Assembly: GCA_015178975.1 (NCBI GenBank)
Contig: WHVD01000110.1
Coordinates: forward strand, 1 to 64,000
Reading direction: 5' to 3'
Length of the DNA stretch: 64,000 nt
DNA from: Hysterangium stoloniferum
Taxonomy: Eukaryota; Basidiomycota; Agaricomycetes; Hysterangiales; Hysterangiaceae
Program-made: the position numbers and the translations under genes
In this document: positions 9,610-20,163 of the stretch, one piece after another
How positions within the stretch are numbered: the stretch's first letter is position 1
Layout of the letters: the number at the start of each line of letters is the position of its first letter
The notes under the pieces: model-generated
What the model saw: the letters and a program-made list of their open reading frames with translations, nothing else
The model's database searches: none
Told to the model about the DNA's origin: nothing

Positions 9610-12056
9610 TCAAATCATATACCTATGACAATATAAATTGAATAAGTGTTCTCCTGGATTGAGCAACAGCTACCAGACCTAAACGCAGGGTGTTGATCTC
9701 CCAGCCCAATGATCTCTTGCTTGGACATCCCTTGTAACCCCCATTTCTTTAGTCGCATAGGATCATCGGCATTTAATGGGTCGCAATCGCCGCCGTCGAG
9801 GTTAGGAACGCCATATATCTTATCTCTCCGGGCATTTTCTTGCATGTTATAGAAGCCCATGATAGCGCTTAGGACAATGGCGAGACACTGCATCCCATTA
9901 GCTCACGCCACTCAACTGTCTAGGAGAAGACTGAAAATAAGGTACGTACGGAAAATGCTAGACCGATGGTGTGACCACGAATGTATTTTGGGGCATCCCC
10001 AATGGGATATATGTTTGATGATATCACCCCCCCGCAGTTACCGAAGCTGAAAAATACCCCTGTCATTTGCATAGTTGATCAAATTGTCTTGGTTAAAAGA
10101 AAAGACAAGAAACAGTACCCATGACTGCCGCGCGAGTGTACATAGGACCAAAACTGCTATGGATGAAGGTGGTGCTAAGGTCAAGTATTGAATATCACAT
10201 ACTTATTTCCCTATGTTAAACGTTTTGGTCGGTAGCTCAGGATGGGCCAAGGAAGAATAATTCTTACAACGAATGTTATCCCCGTCGGACTGGAAGTATT
10301 TACTCCAGCAACTGCCATGAACACCGCCACGTATTTTACAGTCGGCGAAACGTCGCATAAAAGGATGGTATATCCGACAACAGGGAAGAGCATCCTACGG
10401 AATTGTCAACAAAGCAACCGTCGTGGAGTGACGGAACAAGTTGTACATGATAACAATAATGGGCGACCTCATGAGGAGTCTGTCGCTGATTCTGGCCACT
10501 GTGAGCATGACAACTGTCCCCATTACGTATGGCGCAGCAGAAAGGGCATTTGCTGTAGCATTGGTGAAACCAAGTGCAGCAACTATGTGGTGGATAGCTC
10601 AGCAGGAAAACCAAAACAGCAAACTAGATACTCACTGATTGACGGCGCAAACAAGGAAAATGCATAACTAGATTGAACAATAGCTGACGCCACATAAATG
10701 ACCATCTAGTGAATATTCCGTTGCAACTTACAGAGGTATAGCAAAGCATAAACATACGTCTTCCAGTCCGTCAGAGCCCTCCACACCTGCTTCTTCGTAA
10801 ACGGTAAAGAAGCATTTGTAACTCCCTGGGAAACATTAAGTCTATGCAGCCACTTTGTCTTCTCTGTGGGTGTGAGAAGATTACTATATTGTGGAAAATC
10901 TTGGACTAGCCATGGAGCCGGAATAGCGCAGACGAGAGTGAGAAGGCCCTCCAGAATGAAGCTGTTAAAGGGGTTGGATCATGATTGGGCTATGTACGAC
11001 AGGGCCTTACATCCATGCCCAGCCACCCTTGTCACCTATGCCTGTCATGTGCCTAATTCCGAACGCCAGCAAACCCCCGAATGCACCTAGTATGGTTGGT
11101 TAAATCAGAGAAAGAGACCAAGGACCATCTTATTACCTGCTAGTGTCGCTCCCGCAGAGAACAGGGAAACACGGCCGTTGAGTTCCTTACGAGTATACCA
11201 AGTAGTGAATAGAAAATTGAAGCCAGGGAAAAGTCCCGACTGCTCGGAAATCGGATTAACGATTGCTCCACTATGAAAAGTGAAAAAGTAAAATTACTTC
11301 AAACATTCCTAGGAGAAACCTTGTGGCATATAGTGCTTTGGCATTTTTTACCAGACCCATAGATCTATAGTGATTGGTTATTTACTTTATTCATAGATGC
11401 AAAGATGGACTTGCATCTCTAAAATAGCACAGCATATCATTATAAAACCTATCCACCGTGGCGGCTTGAATTTCTTTAGAACAAGATTACTCGGTAGTTC
11501 GAAACTGTACGTTCCGACATGTTTCAAAGAAGCTTTGAAACGTCTACGTTGACGGGACTTACACGATGTAGGAGACGAAAAATATCGTCAATGCAATGTC
11601 GTACTGTATGATGGTGGCATTAACAATTTCTGCTGAGAAAGCACATGTTATACCTGATTGCCATGCAATCTAAGGTCCTTCTCTAATCCGGCGAGTCTGG
11701 CCTGGCCAATATTTACTCGGTCAAGGAAGCCTATTCAATTACGTCAAAATGAAGAGCGAAGCATTAAGCTGTTTCCACTCACTGAGCAAGTAAATTCTAG
11801 GTACAAGATGATAACTACTATGTGGAGCATAGTTTTTATTGAACACTCACAACGACGCATAGGGCACCATCCAAATATCTATGTGACGCAACAGCCTCTT
11901 TTCCTCGTCTGGACTCATCTTCAGCTCCAAATCGCCAGTACTTTGTGCTTCCTGACTATGCAAACTGTCCTCGTCGCACCTTTGTTGCACAGCATGCTGA
12001 TCGGACTTCTCTGTGGTCTCCATACGTATAAGTACACAAGGTGGGTGTACTTGCAA
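9610..12056 (-). CDS. MFS transporter, allantoate permease (Dal5-like) type
   Basis: A plasma-membrane major facilitator of the anion:cation symporter group, members of which import allantoate, vitamins or dipeptides. Hand splicing gives at least 14 exons in consistent phase. Motifs in order: RHIDIWMVPYASL then SFLDRVNIGQARL (family signature between TM1 and TM2), FELPSN, ATRFLLGMFE, GLFPGFNFLF, FGGLLAFGI, WAWIFILEG, APYVMGTVVML, YTRAAVMG, SFGNCGGVISSNIYP and YIRGHTIGLAFS. The C-terminal tail ENARRDKIYGV...HPAFRYMI is typical of fungal members. The last exon is tiny and ends at TGA 9610-9612. One intron (about 11365-11414) has a GCAAGT donor. The start may instead be the second ATG near 12023. 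The substrate cannot be told from sequence. The gene appears intact. Confidence 0.88.
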
Positions 12057-12476
12057 GTAGTGGTATAAATAAAGAAAACGAATGTATTCCTTTGGTTCTT
12101 GGGATCGTCCCTTAATTTGTTATTTCTTAGTCACAGATACACTCTTCTAGATGAAAGTGTTCACAAGCTTATGCCCCGAACCATTCTACTTAACCCTAGC
12201 TTATTCGGCAAAGACGTTGTATTGCTGCGTCTATCTATACATCGGCGTTTGTAGAAAATACCATTTATAAATGTATCAACACCGCTATATACATATGGCA
12301 CGTGCCGTGTAAAGGCGTATCACCTACTTACAGAGAGGTACGTTTAACTTGACATAGATTGCCAAAACAATTAAACACATTCAGTCAGATTCTTCCATTC
12401 TGTATACATAGTTGCAAATACTCTCTATTGCGCTGTCGCTATTAATTACTCATGAATTATGATAACCAGCCTAATA
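12057..12476. other. intergenic, upstream of the MFS gene
   Basis: Presumably contains the promoter of the minus-strand MFS gene. I see no clear gene, repeat or RNA here. Confidence 0.4.
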
Positions 12477-12668
12477 GTACATCAGAGATTTGGGAATGTC
12501 TACACCGATTATGTAGACTCCCTAGCCTCCCTAGACTCCCTAGATCTATAGTAAGCTTTTATACCGACTAATAAATAGGGATCTTGCGAAAGTAGTGTGT
12601 CTAGCCGTGTCTAGCCGAGCTAGCTAGCTCTCCTAGATGGCTCTAGACAATATAGACGGTATACTTAT
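12477..12668 (+). repeat. inverted repeat, left arm
   Basis: About 190 bp with the words GGGAATGTCTAC, TCCCTAGCCTCCCTAG and GAGCTAGCTAGCTCTCC. Its near-identical complement is at 17146-17327, 4.5 kb away. The arm contains a short palindrome (GTCTACA...TGTAGAC). Confidence 0.75.
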
Positions 12669-13270
12669 GTTAGAAGGATAGAATAGATGGGATCAATGAC
12701 CCTAGTGGACGAATAGACCGCCACTCAGACACGGACACATACTGGTTACCAGCCCAACCAAACTCAGACGACCGCATGCTGGACAGAGTCGCAGACATGG
12801 ATAGGGACTATTATGGATACATGTGGGTACTTAGGGTTCTGAACCACAAATTCCAACAATTCCTATGGGAATCTACTGGTGAGTAAGAATCTATATACTA
12901 CTTAGTAGTGAGCCCATCCCTTCCGAGAACCCAAGAACCACAGTAAGTACTCAACCAGTCTGGTTTCATTGGTGTGGTCTTATTCAGACTGAGATACAGA
13001 CGTTGCGTCTCAATCTATATGCTTCAAATTCGCGTCAATTTCTCTCGGCGATTACTTGCACCAACAATGACGGGTCTTACACTAAAGTGTATAATTCCTA
13101 ACCAGTTATACTGTTTGGTTTAGACTTGCTGAATGTTATTATTTCAGGACACAGCACGTTAAAGAGTTCTATTGTTGGTCATAAACTTCTTTACTCATTT
13201 GTGCTCGCCAGTATTTTGCGGATTTCCGCTGCTCCGCAATATATTTGACCTTCCAGCAGTAATACTGGTT
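12669..13270 (+). other. unassigned, with a short coding-like stretch and the start of a duplicated unit
   Basis: An open frame near 12725-12884 (ending at a GTGAGTAAG donor-like site) contains YWLPAQPNSDDRMLD and FQQFLWES. This looks like an orphan exon, possibly of a methyltransferase-type protein, but I cannot support a name. From about 12945 the sequence is the tandemly repeated unit of this locus. Confidence 0.3.
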
Positions 13271-13273
13271 CCT

Positions 13274-13281
13274 TGTAAATA
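13274..13281 (+). promoter_or_regulatory. TATA-like box, copy 1 (altered)
   Basis: TGTAAATA, 58 bp before the ATG. It matches the TATAAATA of the other two units with one change and is followed by the same GAGAGTCGC leader. Confidence 0.45.
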
Positions 13282-13338
13282 GAGAGTCGCACTACACCAC
13301 TCTCAACTTCCCAGAGTTGTCGTCGAAGTTCAGAACCA

Positions 13339-14062
13339 ATGCAGTTCTCCATCATTGCCTTGCTAGCCTGCATTGCTAGTCTTGTGCACTCTGCACCATC
13401 TACTGAGGCAGTTGCTACGAACAGTAAGCCTCGTCCCGCCATAGGCTCGGCAGTATTGTGACCTAACAAACCTTTTTTTTTTTCAGTCTCGGAAAGGTTT
13501 GATCACATTGTTTTCGTCTATGGTGGTCATGGCTGACAATATGATTGCTCATTGTACGACAGAGCTGCAGGTGAGCGCCTTGTGAATGTTGTTATCTGAA
13601 TTATGCTAATTATGCGCGGAAAGTTACGAGGGCCACACAGAATACTACTGCTAACCGTCTCTCCCAGGCAATAGATAATTTCAATCCGGTGACGGAGACG
13701 ATTCCATCTGGAATACAGTTTTTCTGTAGTGCAACGGCATACGCCACGTTCACTCAAAGACTTCTAATCAAGGTGAACGGAAATGTGGTCGCCACCTACC
13801 AGGGACAAGGCGAAAATGTGACAATGAAGTTGTCGTCTGGAGGAGGTGATCTGTTCCAAGTACCGGCATAGTCCATGGATTACACCGTTTCGCTCGTGTT
13901 CCAGTTTGATGGAACCGGCGCCGGGTTTCGAAATGCTTCGTCAACCGTGCTCCAATTGAGACTCTTAACGAAATTGGGTATACGATAACAATCACCTCTG
14001 AAGACTCCGGAGATGACGATAACAACGACACGGTTGCCAGGGTTGCGACCATCGACCCTTAG
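13339..14062 (+). pseudogene. small secreted protein gene, copy 1 (broken)
   Basis: Exons 13339-13423, 13497-13570 and 13668 onward join in phase. Exon 1 encodes a clear signal peptide (MQFSIIALLACIASLVHS, then APSTEA). The mature part begins near SMVVMADNMIAHC and continues AIDNFNPV, FCSATAYATFTQRLLIKVNG and YQGQGENVTMKL, a pattern suggesting a beta-rich domain. A TAG at 13869-13871 replaces an AAG codon found in copy 3, and a one-base shift follows near 13940. The second splice acceptor must be the AG at 13495-13496, ten bases after the strongest polypyrimidine-AG, to keep the frame. I do not recognise the family. Confidence 0.65.
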
Positions 14063-15480
14063 TAACAAGGTGATAATAAATAGGATTTCCTGTCGAATTG
14101 TTTTGGTTTTAGGCTTAGCTTACGATCGATATCGTGTATATTTACCCGAGCTCACATCCTTCCCTTCAAAGTAGTTACGGTCATCGTGTAGACGTTTCCC
14201 GGTCATCCTTAGGTACTAAATGTTCCATGCATTTATTTTTACTACAGCCGATGTTCATTGCAAGTTCCAGCTTAACAGCTGCCCTTCCGCCTCTGGCCAT
14301 GGGCTGTTCGTTTTATTTCCAGAACGCTTTTTGGCCTCTTTTGGTCATGATGTTAAACCGGCCAACTAGGTGAGAGCTTGATTGGATTCCAGTGCTGATT
14401 GCATATGTGTAGTATTCCTCATGCTCCTGTCTGACTGATGGCGAAATTCCGCGGTTGTAGCATTGTTTTGAGGTCTCTCATGCTCAACTTTCGGATACCT
14501 TGACCCACGTGAGCAAAACATCGTCGATACATAACGACTATGTAATTTGTCTGAAGGTTCACATAAAATAAATCAAATCAAGTTGCGAGTCATTTATTGT
14601 GAAACGGGACGAGGTGCGGGGTATTCACAGGGTACTTCTAGAGTGGGCATAAGAATCAAGACAACTCTTGTTACTGGTAAATTACTTGAGAGTAACTGTC
14701 GTAAAAGCAGGTGATAGTTCAAAAGGCCGGTCCAAGTCAGTTATTCAAAGTTTGCCAGTGCAGACAAAAGAATTAGTATTCACCCCTCTATTAGAGAAAC
14801 AGCCTGTTAACGGAAGTCTACGGAACACAGTAGTAAGTACTCAACCACTAAAATACAGATGTTACACCTCAATCTATTTCGTATATATTTACCCGAGCTC
14901 ACGTCCCTCCCGTCAAAGTAGTTATGGTTACCGTGTAGACGTTTCCCGCTCATCCTTAGGCACTAAATGTTCACCATGCATTTCTTTCTACTACAGCCGA
15001 TGATTCATTGCAAGTTCGAGCTTGATTGGATTCCAGTGCTGATTGCGTATGGGTGGTATTTCTCATGCTCCTGTCCACTGGCTGATGGCGAAATTCCCGC
15101 GGTTGTAGCATTACTTTGAGGTCTCTCATGCCTAACTTTCGGATAGGTTGACCGACGCGAGAAAAACATCGTCTATACATAACGACTATGTAATTTTGTC
15201 TGAAGCTTCACATAAGATAAACCGAATAAAGTTCCAGGAATTTATTATGACACGGAATGAGGTGCGCGGTATTAACAGGGTGCGTTTAGAGCGGGCATAA
15301 GAATCAAGACAACTCTTGTTACTGGTAAAGCACTTGAGAATAACTGTCATAAAATCAGGTGATAGTTCAAAAGGCCGGTTCAAGTCAGTTATTCAAAGTT
15401 TGTCAGTGTGCAGACAAAAGAATTAGTATCCACCCCTCTATAGAGAAACAGCCTGTTAACGCAAGTCTACAGAATACAGT
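14063..15480. other. non-coding parts of the duplicated unit
   Basis: Downstream block of unit 1 followed by a second, gene-less copy of the same block (about 14830-15480). Short ORFs here are different in each copy and show no conserved protein. Confidence 0.6.
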
Positions 15481-15783
15481 AGTAAGTACTCAACCACTGA
15501 GATACAGATGTTACATCTCAATCTATATGCTTCAAATTCGCGCCAACTTCCCTCAGCAGTTACTTGAACTAACAATGACGGGTCTTATACTAAAGTATAT
15601 AATTGTCAACCAGTTTATACTGTTATACTTAGACTTACTGAATGTTATTAATTTCAGAACACAGCACGTTAAGGCGTTCTATTGTTGGTCATAAACTTCT
15701 TTGCTCATATGTGCTCCCTAGTATTTTGCGGATTTCCACTGTTCCGCAATATATTTGACTTTTCGGCAGTAATATCGGTTCCT

Positions 15784-15791
15784 TATAAATA
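15784..15791 (+). promoter_or_regulatory. TATA box, copy 2
   Basis: TATAAATA followed by GAGAGTCGCACTGCGCC, identical to the corresponding site of copy 3. It lies about 65 bp before the lost start codon. Confidence 0.5.
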
Positions 15792-15848
15792 GAGAGTCGC
15801 ACTGCGCCACTCTCAACTCCCCAGAGTCATCGTCGAAGTTCAGAACCA

Positions 15849-16543
15849 ATATATTTCTCCATCGTTGCCTTGCTAGTCTTGAACACTCTGCGCCATCTGC
15901 TGAGGCAGTTGCTATGAGCAGTAAGCCCCATCCCGCCATAGGCTCAACAGTATTGTGACCCAACAGACCGTTTTTTCCAGTCTCGGAAAGGTATTATCAC
16001 ATTGTTTTCGTCTGTGGTGGTAATGGCTGATAATATGATAGCGCATTGTACGACAGAGCTGTATGTGAACGCCCTGTGAATGTTGTTATCTGAATTATGC
16101 TAATTATACGCGGAAAGTTACGAGGGCCACACAGAATACTACTGCCGTCTCTCGGAGGCAATAGATAATTTCAATCCGGTGATAGCGACGATTTCAGCTG
16201 GAAGACGGTTTTCATGTGGTGCAACGGCATACGCCTTGTTCACTCAAAGACTTCTGATCAAGGTGGACGGGAAGCTGGCGGCCACCTTCCAGGGACGAGG
16301 CCAAAATGTGAAAATGAAGTTGGTGTTTGCAGGCGATGTGTTTAATGTACCGATACAGTCCAAGGAGTACATCGTTTTGCTCGTGTTCCAGTTTGACGAT
16401 GGAACGGGCGCCGGGTTTCGAAATGCCTTTATCAACCATGCTCCAATTTGTTGGAATAAAATCTGGAAGCTCACAATAATCAGAAGCAAAGATGAATGTG
16501 ATTTCCGTTTGACCACTGTGTTTCATAGGCAAATGGATAGTGA
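15849..16543 (+). pseudogene. small secreted protein gene, copy 2 (no start codon, disrupted 3' end)
   Basis: The position of the ATG now reads ATA. Part of the signal-peptide coding region is lost between two GCTAG direct repeats (near 15875). Exon 3 (from about 16158) is well preserved: FSCGATAYALFTQRLLIKVDG, FQGRGQNVKMKL and FQFDDGTGAGFRNAFINHAP. It runs into divergent sequence before the MITE that starts at 16544. The central domain is therefore under the same pattern as copies 1 and 3, but this copy cannot be expressed normally. Confidence 0.6.
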
Positions 16544-17112
16544 CTGGGAAAACCTCTCTCTACAAAAGATTTTAGGATCCGTAGTACAGCCTCATCTTAT
16601 ATAAACTCCAATAATCTCTATTGGATCCTTATAAGATTTAAGCTTGGTTGAGGATCCAAAAGGTAGGTGGATGGTGATCAGGTGTACATAGGATCTTTTA
16701 AGTATCAACCACATCATTAAATATAAACTCCTTCAATTTTGTAATTCCATCAAATTCAGGAATGTGAATGAGATTTTAAATTGATTGATTATGCACATGT
16801 CCTATGTGATGTTAAATCCTGCAACCACATCCGGGAGTTTGTGGATTTTTAATTGGATCATCCTCTGACAAGTCAAAGGAAAGATAAAGGGATACAGAAT
16901 CCCACTGGACTATACAAAATTGAAGGAGTTTATATTTAATGATATGGTTAATGCTTAAAAGATCCTATGTACACCTGATCACCCTCCACCTACCTTTTGG
17001 ATCCTTAACCAATTTTAAATCTTATAAGGATCCAATAGAGATTGTTGGAGTTTATATAAGATAAGGCTCTACTATGGATCCTAAAATCTTTCGGAGAGAG
17101 GGGTTTTCCCAG
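16544..17112. mobile_element. MITE-like element with about 190-bp terminal inverted repeats
   Basis: Begins CTGGGAAAACC and ends GGTTTTCCCAG. The arms 16544-16738 and 16918-17112 are near-complements (shared words TTAGGATCC, CTTATATAAACTCC, GGTGATCAGGTGTACATAGG) around a spacer of about 180 bp. It has no coding capacity, and I could not identify a target duplication. It sits at the end of secreted-protein copy 2. Confidence 0.75.
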
Positions 17113-17145
17113 TGTATGCCTACATCAGGAAAGTGGGAAGATCAG

Positions 17146-17327
17146 TAAGTATGCCTTCTATATTGTCTAGAGCCATCTAGGAGAGCTAGCTAGCTCGGCT
17201 AGACACACTACTTTCGCGAGATCCCTATTTACTAGTCGGTATAAGAGTTTACTATAGATCTAGGGAGGCTAGGGAGGCTAGGGAGTCTACATAATGGGCG
17301 TAGACATTCCCAAATCCCTGATGTACT
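17146..17327 (-). repeat. inverted repeat, right arm
   Basis: Near-complement of 12477-12668 (GAGAGCTAGCTAGCTC, TAGGGAGGCTAGGGAGG and GTAGACATTCCC). It could be the second end of a composite 4.85-kb element, or a second copy of a short element in the opposite direction. Confidence 0.75.
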
Positions 17328-17864
17328 GTACAGTTTGTTGGAATGTGTACATCATGAACAACAGTTCCGAGATCGGCATCTATGTTTAGGACATGCGATC
17401 GAGGATAGACACTTCATCCCTTTGTTCCTCAATTCCCTTTGTTCCACATATTAGATTGCCATTGTTCCCTGTATGATATTTAAACTATGTAGTTACACCA
17501 TCTACACCTTAGTCCGTTATACAGCAATACGAGACTGAGATATACTACTAGAGTACAGTAGTAAGCACTCAACCAGTCTGGTTTCACCGGTGCGGTCTTA
17601 TTCAAACTGAGATACAGATGTTACACCTCAATCTATATGCTTCAAATTTGCGGCAATTTCTCTCAGCGGTTACTTACACTAACAATGACGGGTCTTACAC
17701 ACTAAGTATATAAATTTTAACCAGTTTATACAGTTTTACTTGGACTTGCTGAATGTTATTGATTCCAGGAGACAGCACGTTAAGCCTTTCTATTTTTGGT
17801 TGATCCCCAGTATTTTGCGGACTTCTGCTTCGCAATATATTTGACCTTCCGGCAGTAATTTCCT

Positions 17865-17872
17865 TATAAATA
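17865..17872 (+). promoter_or_regulatory. TATA box, copy 3
   Basis: TATAAATA, 61 bp before the ATG at 17933, followed by GAGAGTCGC. Confidence 0.5.
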
Positions 17873-17932
17873 GAGAGTCGCACTGCGCCACTCTCAACTC
17901 CCCAGAGTCCTCGTCGTCGAAGTCCAGAACCG

Positions 17933-18655
17933 ATGCATTTCTCCATTGTTGCCTTGCTAGCCTGCCTTGCTAGTCTTGTACACTCTGCACCATCTGCTGA
18001 GGCAGTTGCTACGAACAGTAAACCCCGTCCCGCCATAGGCTCAGCAGTATTGTGACCTAACGAACCTTTTTTCCAGTCTCGGAAAGGTTTGATCATATTG
18101 GTTTCATCTATGGTGGTCATGGCTGACAATATGATAGCTCATTGTACGACAGAGCTGCAGGTGGGCGCCTTGTGAAAGGTGTTATCTTAAGTATGCTAAC
18201 TATGTACGGAAAGTTACGAGGGCCTCACGGAATACTACTGTTAACCGTCTCTCCGAGGCAATAGATAATTTCAATCCGGTGACGATGACGATTCCATCTC
18301 GAAGAGACCTTATATGTAGTGCAACGGCATACGCCTCGTTCAATCAAAGACTTCTAATCTGGTTGGACGGAGATTCGATAACCATCTTCCAGGGACGAGG
18401 CGAAAATGTGCCAATGCTGACGGGTCTGAAGATGTTCTGTTCAGTGTACCGGCAAAGTCCGAGGATTACATGGTTTCGTTCCAGTTCCAGTTTGACGATG
18501 GAACGGGCGCCGGGTTTCAAAATGCTTTTGTCAACCATGCTCCAGTTAAGAGGCCTACCGACAGGGGGTTTAACATAACGATCACCTCTGATGACTCTGC
18601 AGATAACGATAACAACGACACGATTGCCGAGTTTGTGATCATCGACCGGACATAA
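17933..18655 (+). pseudogene. small secreted protein gene, copy 3 (one frameshift)
   Basis: Exons 17933-18017, 18087-18160 and 18258-18655. Signal peptide MHFSIVALLACLASLVHS, then APSAEA. The mature region resembles copies 1 and 2 up to GRGENVP. It is then out of frame by one base near 18415, where four bases are missing relative to copy 1. It resumes with VPAKSEDYMVSF, FDDGTGAGFQNAFVNHAP and an Asp/Asn-rich C-terminus (SDDSADNDNNDT). This is the least damaged copy; with the frame kept it would encode a secreted protein of about 185 residues. Whether the frameshift is real needs raw-read support. The family is unknown to me. Confidence 0.65.
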
Positions 18656-19310
18656 CGATAACAACGACAGGGTTGCGGAGGTTGTGATCATCGACCTTTA
18701 GTAACAAAGTGACAATCAATAGGATTTCCTGTCAAATTGTTTTGGTTTTAGGCTTAGCATACGATCGATGTCGTGTATGTTCACCCGAGCTCACGTCCCT
18801 CCCTTCAAAGTAGTTACGGTTATCGTGTAGACGTTTCCCGCTCATCCTTAGGCACTAAATGCTCACCATGCATTTCTTTCTACTACGGCCGATGTTCATT
18901 GCAAGTTCGAGCCTGATTGGATACCCAGTGCTGATTGCGTATGTATGGTATTCCTCATGCTCTTGTCCACTGACTGATGGCGAAATTCCCGCGGTTGTAG
19001 CACTGTTTTGAGGTCTCACATGCTCAAAACATCGTCGATACATAACGACTATGTAATTTTGTCTGAACCTTCACTAAGATAAACCGAATCAAGTTGCAAG
19101 TGGTTTATTGTGAAACGGAACGAGGTGCGCGGTATTCACAGGGTATGTTTAGAGCGGGCATGAGAACTCTTGTTACTGGTAAAGCACTTGAGAATAACTG
19201 TCATAAAAGTAGAAGGCCGGTCCAAGTCAGTTATTCAAAGCTTGTCAGGGTACAGACAAACAATTAGTATCTACCCCTCTATTAGAGAAACAGCCTGTTA
19301 ACGCAAGTCT

Positions 19311-19640
19311 ACAGACAAATGTCGTACGCCCATGCGTGGAAGGGCTGACGATCGGTGGCGCGCACGCAGAGCGGGTGGATCGCGTGCCCGTAGCGATGGT
19401 GGTGGGAATTGGTATTGCCGTTGCCGTTACGGGCTGGCGGGAGGGGACTAGAATCGATGGCGTGCCTGACGACAAAGCCGGGTAAGGAACGCGGATTGAG
19501 GATGGGGGTTGAACGTAACGTTGAGCTGCAGACGGATTCCTGGCTGCGTGAGGCTGTACTCGCCAGATGGCAGCGGCAGGCGGGTTCACTGCGCTTCGCC
19601 GTGCAATTCAAGTTTCAGAATCTACTACAAACATGGTAAT
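19311..19640. other. GC-rich orphan fragment
   Basis: Base composition rises sharply against the AT-rich flanks and open frames exist on both strands, as in an exon torn from a GC-rich gene. The minus-strand frame contains HAIHPLCVRATDRQPFHAWAY and the plus-strand frame contains RGLRMGVERNVELQTDSW. I cannot decide the strand or the family. Confidence 0.3.
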
Positions 19641-20163
19641 AACTGCTAACTTGCTATCTATTTTGTTTCAGTTTCAATCTACGTTAAGACACGACGGGTC
19701 GGAGATGGTAAGGTAAAAGAAAAGGAGTGGAAAGAAAGTCAGAGCTTAGAAAGAAGGGCAGGAAAGGAAAGGGAGCGGCCTGATGGCGGGGAAGGGTGAT
19801 ATGACAGTGTGATGGTGATTGTGATGAGGATGAAGTTAATGAGGGGGGCAGTGGGATGGATGAGTGATGATATAAGAGAGAAGATAAACGATCAAACTTT
19901 TTTGAGGTGGCGGATATACACGGTAAGAAGAAAGACGGCAAAAATCTTTCATAAGTGGATGAAATAAGTCGAGTGTGCGTGGGTGATGGAACGGGATATT
20001 GGGATATGGGACGTATGCATGAGATGGGACATCTGGCTCAAAAAAAAAAAAAGGAATGAAAAAATTGTGTGAAGGGGGAGAGGAAAAGGAAAAATTGAAA
20101 GACATAACCCCAACCGCTGGCTACCCCAAAATCTGCCATCTACCCACCACCCTCCGCCCACTC
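19641..20163. other. intergenic, purine-rich
   Basis: Downstream of the minus-strand RGS gene. It is G/A-rich on the plus strand with a 12-A run near 20041. No gene is seen. Confidence 0.4.

Larger units (their letters stand above)
12945..19310 (+). repeat. tandemly amplified unit carrying a small secreted-protein gene
   Basis: The same landmarks recur in order. CAGTAAGTACTCAACC occurs near 12942, 14832 and 15482, with a variant at 17562. A promoter plus gene occurs at 13274, 15784 and 17865. A downstream block with ACCCGAGCTCAC occurs near 14143, 14889 and 18783. A tail AACAGCCTGTTAACG occurs near 14806, 15448 and 19290. There are three gene-bearing units and one gene-less partial unit (about 14830-15480). 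The second unit is interrupted by the MITE and inverted-repeat arm at 16544-17327. Confidence 0.8.

Noticed and set aside
14134..15003. ORFs repeated at 14134 and 14668
   Set aside because: They fall in the non-coding downstream block of the tandem unit and their frames differ between copies.
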